Below, piece by piece: positions 1 through 7,815 of a stretch of DNA of 64,000 nt. The notes below the pieces were generated by a model that saw only the letters and a list, made by a program, of their open reading frames with translations, made no database searches and was not told the origin of the DNA. Origin of the DNA: Saccharomonospora sp. CUA-673 (GTDB taxonomy: Bacteria > Actinomycetota > Actinomycetes > Mycobacteriales > Pseudonocardiaceae); NCBI RefSeq assembly GCF_001942305.1, contig NZ_MKKE01000004.1, forward strand, positions 1 through 64,000, in the 5' to 3' direction. Position 1 is the stretch's first letter; the number at the start of each line of letters is the position of its first letter. A program made the translations under genes and the position numbers.

Positions 1-22
1 GAGACCTGCCCGCCGGCGAGGC
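1..22 (-). repeat. Copy 1 of the GCCTCGCCGG dispersed motif (partial)
   Basis: Read on the minus strand, positions 22 to 1 give GCCTCGCCGGCGGGCAGGTC plus TC. The same motif with one- or two-base changes precedes the two DUF222 genes (5251-5280 and 52723-52752). Its presence beside a 21-bp repeat array suggests that another DUF222/HNH gene may lie just left of the window; that is inference. Confidence 0.6.
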
Positions 23-751
23 ACCGCTCACCCCAAGCGCAGATCCCACGCCCAAACCGCCAACACAACGACGCGAAATGCCAACACGGCGACGCAGAAC
101 GCCAACACGGCGACGCAGAATGCTGACACGGCACGAAACCGGGCCCGCGCCACCCCCAAGGGGGTTACTCCAGGCGTCGGGGGTGTCGGCGTCGCGGCCG
201 GTGGCGATGTCGCCGCACTCGACGACCCGGACGTCGGTGCGCCCGCGTAACCACCCACGCGCACCTTGGTCACCAACAGCGTGTTCGGCGATCTCGCCCC
301 ACCACCGTCGCCCGAACAACACGGGATGCCCGGGAACCCCGTCGTAGGCGGCCCGCACGACGGCGTCGACCCCGGCACACGCCCGTATCCGCGACACAAC
401 TCCGGCCCCGACGTCGGGCAGGTCGACCAACTGCACGAGCACAGCTTCCACCGAGGATCCAGGGCTCCCCTCCCCGCTCTGCCAGGCCTCGAGCGCCGTG
501 AGCCCCGTGCGGAGGGAGGCGCCCATGCCCTCGGCCCAGTCGTCGGCGACGAGCACGATGCCGGACTCCGGCACCAGTGGACGGGCCTCCTCGGCGCGTG
601 CTCCGAGGACGACGAACACGGGGTCGCAGCCCCCCTCGGTCAGTACCCGCACGGCGCGGGCGACGAGCGGTTCGCCGCGGTGGGTGGCGAGGGCTTTCGG
701 CATGCCGAAGCGCCGGCCCTCGCCGGCGGCCAGTACGAGACCCGCCGTCAT
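1..751 (-). CDS. MobA-like nucleotidyltransferase, 3' end open at window edge
   Basis: Likely transfers a nucleotide onto a cofactor or sugar phosphate (MobA/MocA-type NTP transferase fold); the substrate is not determinable. The ATG at 749-751 overlaps the pcaR stop (ATGA), so it is probably the last gene of the pca transcript. The N-terminus reads MTAGLVLAAGEGRRFGMPKA, the nucleotide-binding loop of the family, followed by DDWAEGMGASLRTG (about residues 71-84), the metal-site segment VQLVDLPDVG (about 108-117) and GHPVLFGRRWW (about 139-149). The recognisable domain ends near residue 200 (about position 150). From there the frame stays open through three 21-bp tandem repeats and reaches position 1 without a stop, so the native C-terminus appears to have been replaced or extended by the repeat array. 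Function of the domain is fairly sure; specificity is not. Confidence 0.75.
   Translation of the reverse strand, partial: MTAGLVLAAGEGRRFGMPKALATHRGEPLVARAVRVLTEGGCDPVFVVLGARAEEARPLVPESGIVLVADDWAEGMGASLRTGLTALEAWQSGEGSPGSSVEAVLVQLVDLPDVGAGVVSRIRACAGVDAVVRAAYDGVPGHPVLFGRRWWGEIAEHAVGDQGARGWLRGRTDVRVVECGDIATGRDADTPDAWSNPLGGGAGPVSCRVSILRRRVGVLRRRVGISRRCVGGLGVGSALGVSGASPAGRS
58..129 (-). repeat. 21-bp tandem repeat island 1
   Basis: Three full 21-bp units occupy 109-129, 88-108 and 67-87, with a partial fourth. Read on the minus strand each unit begins GTGTTGGC or GTGTCAGC and continues ATTCTGCGTCGCC or a close variant. Because 21 is a multiple of three, the array can be read through in frame, and the upstream nucleotidyltransferase frame does so. 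The same unit recurs at 32693-32755 and 52585-52709. Confidence 0.85.
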
Positions 752-1545
752 GTGCCGGGCGGGGCGACGGACGTCAGGTCGGCCTCGATGCGCCGCGCCG
801 CCTCCTGCAGCGGTGGCAGCAACCGCCGGCGCATCTGGTCGGGCGTGGTGCGGGAGGCGTGGGTCGACAGGTTGACCGCGGCGGCGACCCGGCCGTCGGA
901 TCCGCGCACCGGCACGGCGATCGACCGCAGGCCGTCCTCCAGTTCCTGGTCGACGAGCGCGTACCCCTGTTCCCGCACGGCCGACAGTTCGGCCCGCAAC
1001 GCCGCGGCCGAGTCGGTGGTGCGGTCGGTGAACCGGTGGAACGTCGCGGCGTCGAGGTATCCGGCGAGGTCCTCATCGGACAGACCGGCCAGCAGCACGT
1101 GCCCCATCGACGTCGCGTGTGCGGGAAACCGGGTGCCCACGCTGATCGTCACCGCCATGATCCGCGACACCGCGACTCGCGCGACGTACGCAATGTCCGT
1201 GCCCTCCAGCACCGACATGGAGCTCGACTCGCTCACCTCGCCCGACAGCCATTCCAGGTGCGGTTGGGCGAGCTGCGGCAACGACAGGCTCGACAGGAAC
1301 GCGTAGCCCAGTTCGAGCACCTTCGCCGTGAGCGAGAAGTGTTTGCCGTCGCTGCGCACGTATCCGAGGTCGGCCAGCGTCAGCAGGAACCGGCGCGCCG
1401 CCGCGCGTGTCAGCCCGGTTTCCTTGGCGACCTCGCTCAGCGTGCGCTGCGGGGTGTCCGCGCCGAACGTCCGGATCACCGCGAGGCCACGCTCCAGCGA
1501 CTGCACGTGGTGCGTGGCGCGTTCCGACTCGTGGGGTGTGCTCAT
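748..1545 (-). CDS. pcaR: IclR-family regulator of the beta-ketoadipate pathway (PcaR-like)
   Basis: A 265-residue DNA-binding regulator expected to sense a beta-ketoadipate pathway intermediate and control the adjacent pca genes. The N-terminal winged helix-turn-helix (about residues 12-75) reads VQSLERGLAVIRTFG and then LSEVAKETGLTRAAARRFL, typical of the PcaR/PobR branch of IclR proteins. The effector domain (about 85-255) has the conserved segments SMGHVLLAGLS and DQELEDGLRSIAVPV. It starts 38 bp downstream of the reconstructed pcaD stop and its own stop overlaps the nucleotidyltransferase start, so it sits inside the same operon. Length equals the family norm. A PcaR role follows from family plus neighbours; a PobR role is the alternative. 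Confidence 0.85.
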   Translation of the reverse strand: MSTPHESERATHHVQSLERGLAVIRTFGADTPQRTLSEVAKETGLTRAAARRFLLTLADLGYVRSDGKHFSLTAKVLELGYAFLSSLSLPQLAQPHLEWLSGEVSESSSMSVLEGTDIAYVARVAVSRIMAVTISVGTRFPAHATSMGHVLLAGLSDEDLAGYLDAATFHRFTDRTTDSAAALRAELSAVREQGYALVDQELEDGLRSIAVPVRGSDGRVAAAVNLSTHASRTTPDQMRRRLLPPLQEAARRIEADLTSVAPPGT

Positions 1546-1583
1546 AGGACACTCAACCTACTGGCCGCCCGGCCCGTTCACCG

Positions 1584-2347
1584 TCAGGCTCCGCGCAGGT
1601 GCGTCGTGATGAGCTCGGTGAATCGCTCCGGCTGCTGGACGTTGCCCAGGTGCGAGGCGTCGTCGACGACCTCGAGCCGCGCGCCCGGGACGCGTCGGCG
1701 ATGACGCTGCCGTGCCCGTCGGGTGGCGTGGCCGGGTCGTCGGCGGTCGCGATCACGAGCGTCGGTGCCGTGACGGCGGGCAGCCGGTCGAGCAGGTCCA
1801 TGCCGCCGATGGCGTGACAGCACGCGGCGTACCCGGCGGCGGGTGTCGTGGCGACCATGCGGTGGTAGTACGCCCGCTGCTCGGGATGGTCGGCCAGCCA
1901 GCCCGCGGTGAACCACCGTCCGACGCTGTCGTCGGCGATCGTCGACATGCCCTGCAGCGCGGTCCGCGCGCGGTCGGCCCACGACTCGGGTGTGCCGAGC
2001 GCCGCCGACGTGCAGCACAGCACGAGGCTGCGCATCCGTTCCGGCGCGTGGACACCGAGCCACATGCCGGTCATCCCGCCGAGCGACAGGCCCACGACGT
2101 GCGCCCGTTCGGCGCCCAGGTCGTCGAGCAGGGCGACGGCGTCACCGCCGAGGTCGGCCAACGTCGCCGGATGCTCGGGAACCGGGGTGCGCCCGTGCCC
2201 GCGGTGGTCGTAGCGCACCACCCGGTATCCGGCGGCGACGAGCGCCGGCACCTGCGGGTCCCACATCTCCAGGCTCGAGCCGAGCGAACCCGACAGCACG
2301 ACGACCTCACCGTCGGCGGGTCCTTCCACGACACTGTGCACGCGCAT
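1584..2347 (-). CDS. pcaD: 3-oxoadipate enol-lactonase (frameshifted)
   Basis: Alpha/beta hydrolase that hydrolyses 3-oxoadipate enol-lactone to 3-oxoadipate in the cytoplasm. The start at 2347 follows GAGGAGAAGCC. Visible features: oxyanion region VVVLSGSLGSSLEMWD (about residues 16-31), nucleophile elbow VVGLSLGGMTG with the catalytic Ser, Asp in ATADDPATPP, and the catalytic His in DDASHLGNVQQPE. The last motif lies in another frame: the reading frame is broken near position 1690, where GACGCGTCCCGG lacks one G compared with the frame needed to give ADAVPGARLEVV. Restoring one base yields about 254 residues, the usual PcaD length. It lies 20 bp after pcaF. The break is more likely a sequence error than a true pseudogene because many neighbours show the same type of lesion. 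Confidence 0.85.
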
Positions 2348-2367
2348 GGCTTCTCCTCGCCCGGCTC

Positions 2368-3543
2368 TCACGCTTCCAGCACGACGGCCAGGCCCTGGCC
2401 GACGCCGATGCAGATCACGGCGAGACCGTAACCGCCGCCCGTGCGCGCGAGTTCGTGCGCGAGCGTGCCCAGGATGCGGCCGCCGGACGCGCCGAGCGGG
2501 TGGCCGATGGCGATCGCCCCGCCGTTGACGTTGACGATCGCCGGGTCCAGCTCGGGCCAGTCGGCCAGGCAGGCGAGCGACTGGGCCGCGAACGCCTCGT
2601 TCAGCTCCACCGCCGCCAGGTCCGACCAGCCGATGCCCGCGCGGCGCAACGCGATCTCCGCCGCCTCCACCGGTCCGATGCCGAACACGTCCGGGTCGAC
2701 GCCCGCGGCGCCGCGGCCCGCGATCCGCGCGAGAGGTGTCGCCCCGATTCGGTCGGCCGCCGCCCGGTCGCCGAGCAGCACGGCCGATGCGCCGTCGTTG
2801 AGCGGTGAGGCGTTGCCCGCGGTGATCGTCCCGTCGCCGCGGAAAGCCGGCCGCAGACCCGCCAGCTTGTCCACTGTGGAGTCACCGCGGATTCCCTCGT
2901 CCCGCGTGACATCGGTGCCCGGCACCGGTACGACGTGGCCGTCGTAGAAGCCGGCGTCCCACGCCCGCGCCGCGTTGACGTGGCTGGCAGCGGCGAACGC
3001 GTCCTGGGCCTCGCGCGTGATGCCGTACTTCTCGGCGAGCCGTTCGGTCGCCTCGCCGAGCGAGATCGTCCACCGCTCCGGCATCCGCGGGTTCACCAGC
3101 CGCCAGCCGAGCGTCGTCGAGTGCAACGTCTGGTTCCCCGCGGGGAACCCCTTCTCCGGTTTCGGCAGCACCCACGGCGCGCGGCTCATCGATTCGACCC
3201 CACCCGCCACGACCAGCGACGCATCGCCCGTCGCGATCGTGCGGCTCGCCTGCATCGCGGCGTCGAGGCCGGAGCCGCAGAGTCGGTTGACGGTGGCGCC
3301 GGGCACGGACGTCGGCCACTCGGCCAGCAGTGCGGCCATCCGGGCGACGTTGCGGTTGTCCTCCCCCGCCTGGTTGGCGGCGCCGAACAGCACCTCGTCC
3401 ACAGTCGCCGGATCGAACCCGCCGCGGTCCCGTAGCGCCGCGAGCACGTGCGCGGCAAGGTCGTCGGGCCGTTGGCCGGCCAGTCCGCCGGAGTACTTGC
3501 CGAACGGGGTGCGGACGGCATCGAGCACGAACACGTCGGTCAT
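2368..3543 (-). CDS. pcaF: Beta-ketoadipyl-CoA thiolase
   Basis: Cleaves 3-oxoadipyl-CoA with CoA to succinyl-CoA and acetyl-CoA, the last step of the beta-ketoadipate pathway. The 391-residue product begins MTDVFVLDAVRTPFGKYSGG and has the thiolase active-site Cys in NRLCGSGLDAAMQ (about residue 88), the His in GGAIAIGHPLGASG (about 346) and the second Cys in CIGVGQG near the C-terminus. The start codon at 3543 overlaps the pcaJ stop by 4 bp (ATGA). A longer open frame extends upstream but overlaps pcaJ and lacks thiolase sequence. A generic acetyl-CoA acetyltransferase is the alternative; the pcaI/J/D/R context supports PcaF. Confidence 0.9.
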   Translation of the reverse strand: MTDVFVLDAVRTPFGKYSGGLAGQRPDDLAAHVLAALRDRGGFDPATVDEVLFGAANQAGEDNRNVARMAALLAEWPTSVPGATVNRLCGSGLDAAMQASRTIATGDASLVVAGGVESMSRAPWVLPKPEKGFPAGNQTLHSTTLGWRLVNPRMPERWTISLGEATERLAEKYGITREAQDAFAAASHVNAARAWDAGFYDGHVVPVPGTDVTRDEGIRGDSTVDKLAGLRPAFRGDGTITAGNASPLNDGASAVLLGDRAAADRIGATPLARIAGRGAAGVDPDVFGIGPVEAAEIALRRAGIGWSDLAAVELNEAFAAQSLACLADWPELDPAIVNVNGGAIAIGHPLGASGGRILGTLAHELARTGGGYGLAVICIGVGQGLAVVLEA

Positions 3544-4304
3544 CCCGACGCCTCCTTGAGGGTCCGAAGGGTGGTCAGTTCCTCCGACGTCGGCGCATCG
3601 GTGCGGCCCACGTCGGGTGCCACGGTGAGGTCCCAGCCGGTGGCCGCCCGCACGTCGTCGACCTCGACGCCCGGGTGCAGTTCGGTCAGGACGAGTTCCG
3701 AGGTGTCGGGATCCGGGCGCAGGATGCCGAGGTCGGTGATCACGAGCGTCGGACCCGCCCCGGGCAGGCCGAGGCGTTGCCGGTCGCCCTTGCCCGCACC
3801 GTGCCCGACCGAGGTGACGAAGTCGACCTTCTCGACGAAGCTGCGCGTGCTCTGCCGGACGACGACGAACACCTCGCCGCACGACGCGGCGATCTCGGGC
3901 GCGCCCCCGGCTCCGGGCAGCCGCACCTTCGGATCGGAGTAGTCGTCACCGATGACGGTGGTGTTGATGTTGCCGAACCGGTCGAGTTGCGCGGCGCCGA
4001 GGAAGCCGACGTCGATCCGCCCCGGTTGGAGCCAGTAGTTGAACACCTCGGGGACGCTGATCACCGCGTCCGCGGTCTCGGCGAGCACACCGTCGCCGAT
4101 GGACGACGGCAACACGTCCGGTTTGGACCCGAGCGTGCCCGATTCGTAGATGAGCACCAGGTCGGGCGCGTGGGTGCGGCGCGCGACGTTGGCCGCCGTC
4201 GACGGCAGGCCGATGCCCACGAAACAGCGGGTGCCGTCGCGCAACGCGCGCGCCGCAGCGATCGACATCATCTCGTCGGACGTCCAGTCCGCCGGCGCGG
4301 TCAT
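3540..4304 (-). CDS. pcaJ: 3-oxoadipate CoA-transferase, beta subunit
   Basis: With PcaI it moves CoA from succinyl-CoA to 3-oxoadipate, giving the substrate of PcaF. The 254-residue protein contains the class I CoA-transferase segment FVGIGLPSTAANVA (about residues 28-41) and the catalytic-glutamate motif LIYESGTLG (about 51-59), in the ESG form found in the glutaconate-CoA-transferase-like branch rather than the SENG form of succinyl-CoA:3-oxoacid transferases. The sequence GGAPEIAASC and the C-terminal HPGVEVDDVRAATGWDL are also family-typical. It overlaps pcaI and pcaF by 4 bp on each side, indicating translational coupling of the two subunits with the thiolase. Confidence 0.85.
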   Translation of the reverse strand: MTAPADWTSDEMMSIAAARALRDGTRCFVGIGLPSTAANVARRTHAPDLVLIYESGTLGSKPDVLPSSIGDGVLAETADAVISVPEVFNYWLQPGRIDVGFLGAAQLDRFGNINTTVIGDDYSDPKVRLPGAGGAPEIAASCGEVFVVVRQSTRSFVEKVDFVTSVGHGAGKGDRQRLGLPGAGPTLVITDLGILRPDPDTSELVLTELHPGVEVDDVRAATGWDLTVAPDVGRTDAPTSEELTTLRTLKEASG

Positions 4305-5125
4305 CGCGTTGCCTCCTTCACCGACTCCTGGCCCAGCTCCCGCACCCAGTTGCCGAACGCCTCCCGGTCGCTGCCGATGGAGTCCCAATGCCGGTAGTAG
4401 GCGTTGTCGCGGTCGTAATAGCCCTGCGCGTACGACGGGTGCGCGCCGCGCGGCACCTCGGCGACCGCCGTGACGGCCCAGCTCGGCAGGATCACCTGTC
4501 CCGCTACGGGATCCAGTTCGTCCACGACCTCCTCGACGGTGACGAGGCTGCGTTCGGCGGCGAGCACCGCCTCCTTCTGCACACCGACGAGACCCCACAT
4601 CTGCACGTTGCCCGCACGGTCGGCGCGCTGCGCGTGAATGACGGTGACGTCCGGGTTGATCGCCGGCACCGCGGCCAGTTCCTCACCCGTGAACGGACAC
4701 GTGACCCACTTGATCGTCGACGTGTGCTCGGGCAGGTCGGTTCCGCGGTAGCCGCGGAGCACCGCGAACGGCAGCCCGCTGGCCCCGGCCACGTAGCGGT
4801 TCGCCATCCCCGCGTGACTGTGCTCCTCGATCTCCAGCGGCACCGGCCAACCGCGCTGCACGGCGTCACGGAACCGGTGCAGCGAACCCACACCAGGATT
4901 CCCGCCCCACGAGAAGATCAGCTTCCGCGCACAGCCCGCACCGATGAGCTGGTCGTACACGATGTCCGGCGTCATCCGCACCAACGTGAGATCACGACGC
5001 CCCTGGCGGATGATCTCGTGCCCCGCCGCATGCGGGATGAGGTGCGTGAAGCCCTCCATGGCGACCGTGTCACCGTCGGCCACCAGATCGCCGATCCCCT
5101 CGGCGAGAGTCACGATGTCTGCCAC
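4301..5125 (-). CDS. pcaI: 3-oxoadipate CoA-transferase, alpha subunit
   Basis: Alpha subunit of the CoA-transferase that activates 3-oxoadipate; first gene of the operon. The 274 residues begin MADIVTLAEGIGDLVADGDT and contain MEGFTHLIPHAAGHE (about residues 23-37), MTPDIVYDQLIGAG and FSWGGNPGVGSLHRF, all characteristic of the glutaconate-CoA-transferase-like alpha subunits found in actinobacterial pca clusters. The C-terminus has the YAQGYYDRDNAYYRHWD block. Upstream lies an inverted repeat (5163-5179), a reasonable operator for PcaR. The family also includes enzymes of other pathways, so the PcaI assignment depends on the clustered thiolase, lactonase and IclR regulator. Confidence 0.85.
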   Translation of the reverse strand: MADIVTLAEGIGDLVADGDTVAMEGFTHLIPHAAGHEIIRQGRRDLTLVRMTPDIVYDQLIGAGCARKLIFSWGGNPGVGSLHRFRDAVQRGWPVPLEIEEHSHAGMANRYVAGASGLPFAVLRGYRGTDLPEHTSTIKWVTCPFTGEELAAVPAINPDVTVIHAQRADRAGNVQMWGLVGVQKEAVLAAERSLVTVEEVVDELDPVAGQVILPSWAVTAVAEVPRGAHPSYAQGYYDRDNAYYRHWDSIGSDREAFGNWVRELGQESVKEATR

Positions 5126-5162
5126 GTTGCCTACCTCGCGTTCCGTGCGCAGTACGCACGAT

Positions 5163-5179
5163 TGTTCTTGTAGTGAACA
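5163..5179 (-). promoter_or_regulatory. Candidate PcaR operator upstream of pcaI
   Basis: The 17-bp sequence TGTTCTTGTAGTGAACA is an inverted repeat with 5-bp arms (TGTTC/GAACA) and a 7-bp spacer, centred about 46 bp upstream of the pcaI start. IclR regulators bind short inverted repeats of this kind at pca promoters; binding by the local PcaR is inferred. Confidence 0.5.
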
Positions 5180-5250
5180 TACGACTGGGGGTGGGTGGGG
5201 GTCAAGGTTTGGGGGTTGGATTGGGTGCCGGTTTGGGACATGGAGGGGGC

Positions 5251-5280
5251 GCCTCGCCGGCTCGGCAGGTCTCCGGGATG
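5251..5280 (+). repeat. Copy 2 of the GCCTCGCCGG dispersed motif
   Basis: Begins GCCTCGCCGGCTCGGCAGGT and ends CTCCGGGATG. It is 28/30 identical to 52723-52752, which also lies in the leader of a DUF222 gene, and closely matches the partial copy at 1-22. Here it sits 229 bp upstream of the DUF222/HNH start and 24 bp before the MITE-like element. Confidence 0.8.
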
Positions 5281-5303
5281 AAGGGGGCGGCTGCGCCGCT
5301 GTT

Positions 5304-5452
5304 CCGAAGTGTCATCCCGTCGACCTGCCTTACGGCTATCACGCTGATCCGAGGGCGCAAGGTTTGTGTTTCTGCGTTTCCGTTCTTGCTGTGGGTTGCA
5401 CCTCGGATCAGCGCGATCGGGCTTCGCCCAGGTCGACGGGATGACACTTCGG
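5304..5452. mobile_element. 149-bp nested inverted-repeat (MITE-like) element
   Basis: The ends are perfect 23-bp inverted repeats: 5304-5326 starts CCGAAGTGTCATCCCGTCGA and is the reverse complement of 5430-5452. Inside is a second perfect 13-bp inverted repeat, CGCTGATCCGAGG at 5342-5354 and CCTCGGATCAGCG at 5401-5413, which extends to 17 bp with one mismatch (A/C on the plus strand, G-U if transcribed from the minus strand). The loop (5355-5400) is T-rich and less GC-rich than the genome. No coding capacity. It could be a MITE, an attenuator-like RNA hairpin, or a recombination site; I see no flanking target duplication. Confidence 0.65.
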
Positions 5453-5508
5453 GGCGGGTTACACGTTTGGGTGGTGCATTTCGTTGTCTTGTTCGTTATC
5501 ATTGCGTT

Positions 5509-6700
5509 ATGTCCGATGCGATGTCAAGGGTCCTTCTCGAGCTCGACGCGGTTCGTGCCGCTCGGGCTCGACTGGATGCCCGTGAGGCCTCAATCCTTGC
5601 TCAGGCGGCCTCGCTGGAGCGCTGCTCGGCCAGCTTGGTCGACGCGTTGCGGCCTGTGCTGCGAGTGTCGCGTGCGCAGGCCACTGCACGCGTTTCTCGC
5701 GCTGTGGCACTGAAAGACCGCCACCCTCGGGTGCTCCAGCGGATGTTCCACGGGGAGATCGACTCCTACGGGGCGCTCCGCATCCTCGCCGCCACCTCGG
5801 GGATGTCCGACTCCTCGGCACGGGCCGTCGACACGGCGCTGTCCGACAAACTCGCCGCCGCACCGGCCACCACATTCATGCCCGACAATCGCGCCGCACA
5901 CACCCGGAAAATCGCCGACCGGCTCGACCCCGATTCCGCCGCCGCGCGCACACGGGCCGCACGCTCGGCACGGAAAGTGGAAATCGTGCACGACGAGAAC
6001 GTCGTATCACGCATCATCCTGTCCGCGCCCACCGAATCCGCATCCGCGATCTACGCCCGCGTCGACTCACTCGCCCGCGCACTCCGCCGCACCGACCGCA
6101 CCCGCACCATGGACCAGCTCCGCGCCGACGTCACCACCGACCTGCTCCTCGGCCGCTCCCTCGGCGTCACCGCACCCGACACCGCCGCCACCGTGTCCCT
6201 GCACCTGCCCGCGTCCACCGCACTCGGCATCACCGACACCGGCTGCCACCTCGACGGCTACGGAACCATCCCCGCCGCCGTCGCCCGCGACATCATGACC
6301 AACCCACGCAGCACCCGGCGCACAGTCCTCTGCGATCCCACCACCGGCACACCTGTCTCACTCGGACGCACGCGCCGACAATCCTCGGCCGCGATCCGCG
6401 ACCTGGTCCGCATCCGCGACCGCGAATGCGTCGTGCCCTGGTGCCGCCGACCCGCCCGGCACTGCGACTGGGACCACGCCCGCTCCTGGAGCTCCGGCGG
6501 CAGGACGTCGGTGGACAACGGCAGCGCACTGTGCCGCCGTCACCACCGGCTCAAACACAACCCCCGCTGGAACACGCGCCGCTCCCCCCACGAACGGCAC
6601 GACCACCGTGACCACACCACACGGCATCGCCTACACCGGACGCACCGAACCCGTCCTCACACCGCGACCGTCCACACCCGACTCAACGGGCGCACGATGA
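5509..6700 (+). CDS. DUF222 / HNH endonuclease (13E12-type), frameshifted near C-terminus
   Basis: Member of the REP13E12-like family: an N-terminal DUF222 domain (about residues 10-300) and a C-terminal HNH nuclease motif. The HNH core is RDRECVVPWCRRPARHCDWD, then HARSWSSGG, NGSALCRRHHRLKH, with the paired Cys and the D-H/H-H residues expected for a metal-dependent nuclease. The ATG at 5509 is preceded by TTCGTTATCATTGCGTT with no clear ribosome binding site. After HNPRWNTRR the frame changes at the C run 6583-6589 (one extra C); the corrected frame gives NGTTTVTTPHGIAYTGRTEP and a TGA at 6698-6700, total about 396 residues. The family is multicopy in actinomycetes; its role (homing, mobile-element or DNA-uptake related) is unproven. 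A deleted relative is at 52868-53530. Confidence 0.85.
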
Positions 6701-6738
6701 CGGCGCCGCCGGCGGCAGTGCCGACAGCGACAGCAGCG

Positions 6739-7773
6739 TCAGCGGTTGCCCTCGGGCCGGTCCGACGTGTCCGAGGTCTCCGAGGTCTCCGAGGTCTCCG
6801 CCTGCTCGTGCGCACTCTCGTCCGCGCGCTCCGACTCGTCGTCCTTGGCGTCCCGGTCGTCCTTGGCGTCCGGCTCGTCGTCGATGTCGTCGTTGGAGCG
6901 CAACGTTTCCGGCGCCTCCCGGTCGCCCCGCGACCTCGCCAACACGAAGTAGGCCACCGCGCCCACGAACAGCAGCGCCGACACCCAGACGTTCACACGC
7001 TGGCCCAGGATCTCGTTCGCCGGGTCCGTGCGCATCAGCTCGATCCAGAAGCGGCCCGCCGTGTACCCCGCCACGTACAACGCGAACACCCGGCCGTGAC
7101 CCAGGCGCAGCCTCTTGTCCAGCCAGATGATCAGCAGCGCGATACCGAGGTTCCACAACAACTCGTACAGGAACGTCGGATGCACGATCTCGATCGGCAC
7201 ATCGTTCAGCGCCACACCGTTCAGCGGGTCCTCGATACCCGGGCTGTCCGGCGACACCCGCCGGTAGATCTCCAACCCCCACGGCAGATCCGTCGGCCCG
7301 CCGTACAACTCCTGGTTGAAGTAGTTGCCCATCCGGCCGATCGCCTGGCCGATGATGATGCCCGGCGCCACCGCATCCGCGAACGCCGGCAACGGGATTC
7401 CCTTACGGCGACACGCGATCCACGCGCCCACCGCACCCAGGGCGATGGCGCCCCAGATGCCGAGTCCGCCCTCCCAGATGTACAGCGCCCGGATCGGGTC
7501 GCGGCCCTCACCGAAGTACAGCTGGTTGTCGGTGATCACGTGATACAGCCGGCCACCGATGAGACCCATCGGCGCAGCCCACACCGCGACGTCGACAACC
7601 GTGCCCTTGCTGCCGCCCCTGGCCTGCCAACGCCGCTCGCCCAACCAGATGGCGGCGACGATGCCGAGGATGATGAACAGCGCATACGCGCGCAGCGACA
7701 GCGGTCCGACCTCCCAGACCCCACGATCGGGACTGGGAATGGTCGCGAGGAAGACAGACGAGGCGATGCTCAC
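6739..7773 (-). CDS. lgt: Prolipoprotein diacylglyceryl transferase
   Basis: Membrane enzyme that transfers diacylglycerol from phosphatidylglycerol to the lipobox Cys of prolipoproteins. The 344-residue protein has about seven hydrophobic segments and the Lgt signature region IIIGQAIGRMGNYFNQELYG (about residues 139-158), as well as GLIGGRLYHVI and the HPTFLYE block. The C-terminal 60 residues are a hydrophilic acidic tail ending in repeats of SET/SDT encoded by a 9-bp tandem DNA repeat at about 6771-6803; such tails are common in actinobacterial Lgt. It is downstream of trpA with a 42-bp gap, the standard actinobacterial trp-lgt order, and converges with the HNH gene 38 bp away. Confidence 0.95.
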   Translation of the reverse strand: MSIASSVFLATIPSPDRGVWEVGPLSLRAYALFIILGIVAAIWLGERRWQARGGSKGTVVDVAVWAAPMGLIGGRLYHVITDNQLYFGEGRDPIRALYIWEGGLGIWGAIALGAVGAWIACRRKGIPLPAFADAVAPGIIIGQAIGRMGNYFNQELYGGPTDLPWGLEIYRRVSPDSPGIEDPLNGVALNDVPIEIVHPTFLYELLWNLGIALLIIWLDKRLRLGHGRVFALYVAGYTAGRFWIELMRTDPANEILGQRVNVWVSALLFVGAVAYFVLARSRGDREAPETLRSNDDIDDEPDAKDDRDAKDDESERADESAHEQAETSETSETSDTSDRPEGNR

Positions 7774-7815
7774 ACGGCCACCCTAACGTGGCCGATCAGT
7801 GCCGGCTCGGGCGCG

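Noticed and set aside
28-399. 123-codon minus-strand frame with a repeated AFCVAVL-like hydrophobic segment
   Set aside because: Out of frame with the nucleotidyltransferase; the hydrophobic heptads are the 21-bp repeats read in another frame. No start signal.
2368-3882. Extended pcaF start at 3882
   Set aside because: The extra 113 codons overlap pcaJ in another frame and are Arg/Gly-rich; the ATGA overlap at 3540-3543 and the thiolase N-terminus support the 3543 start.
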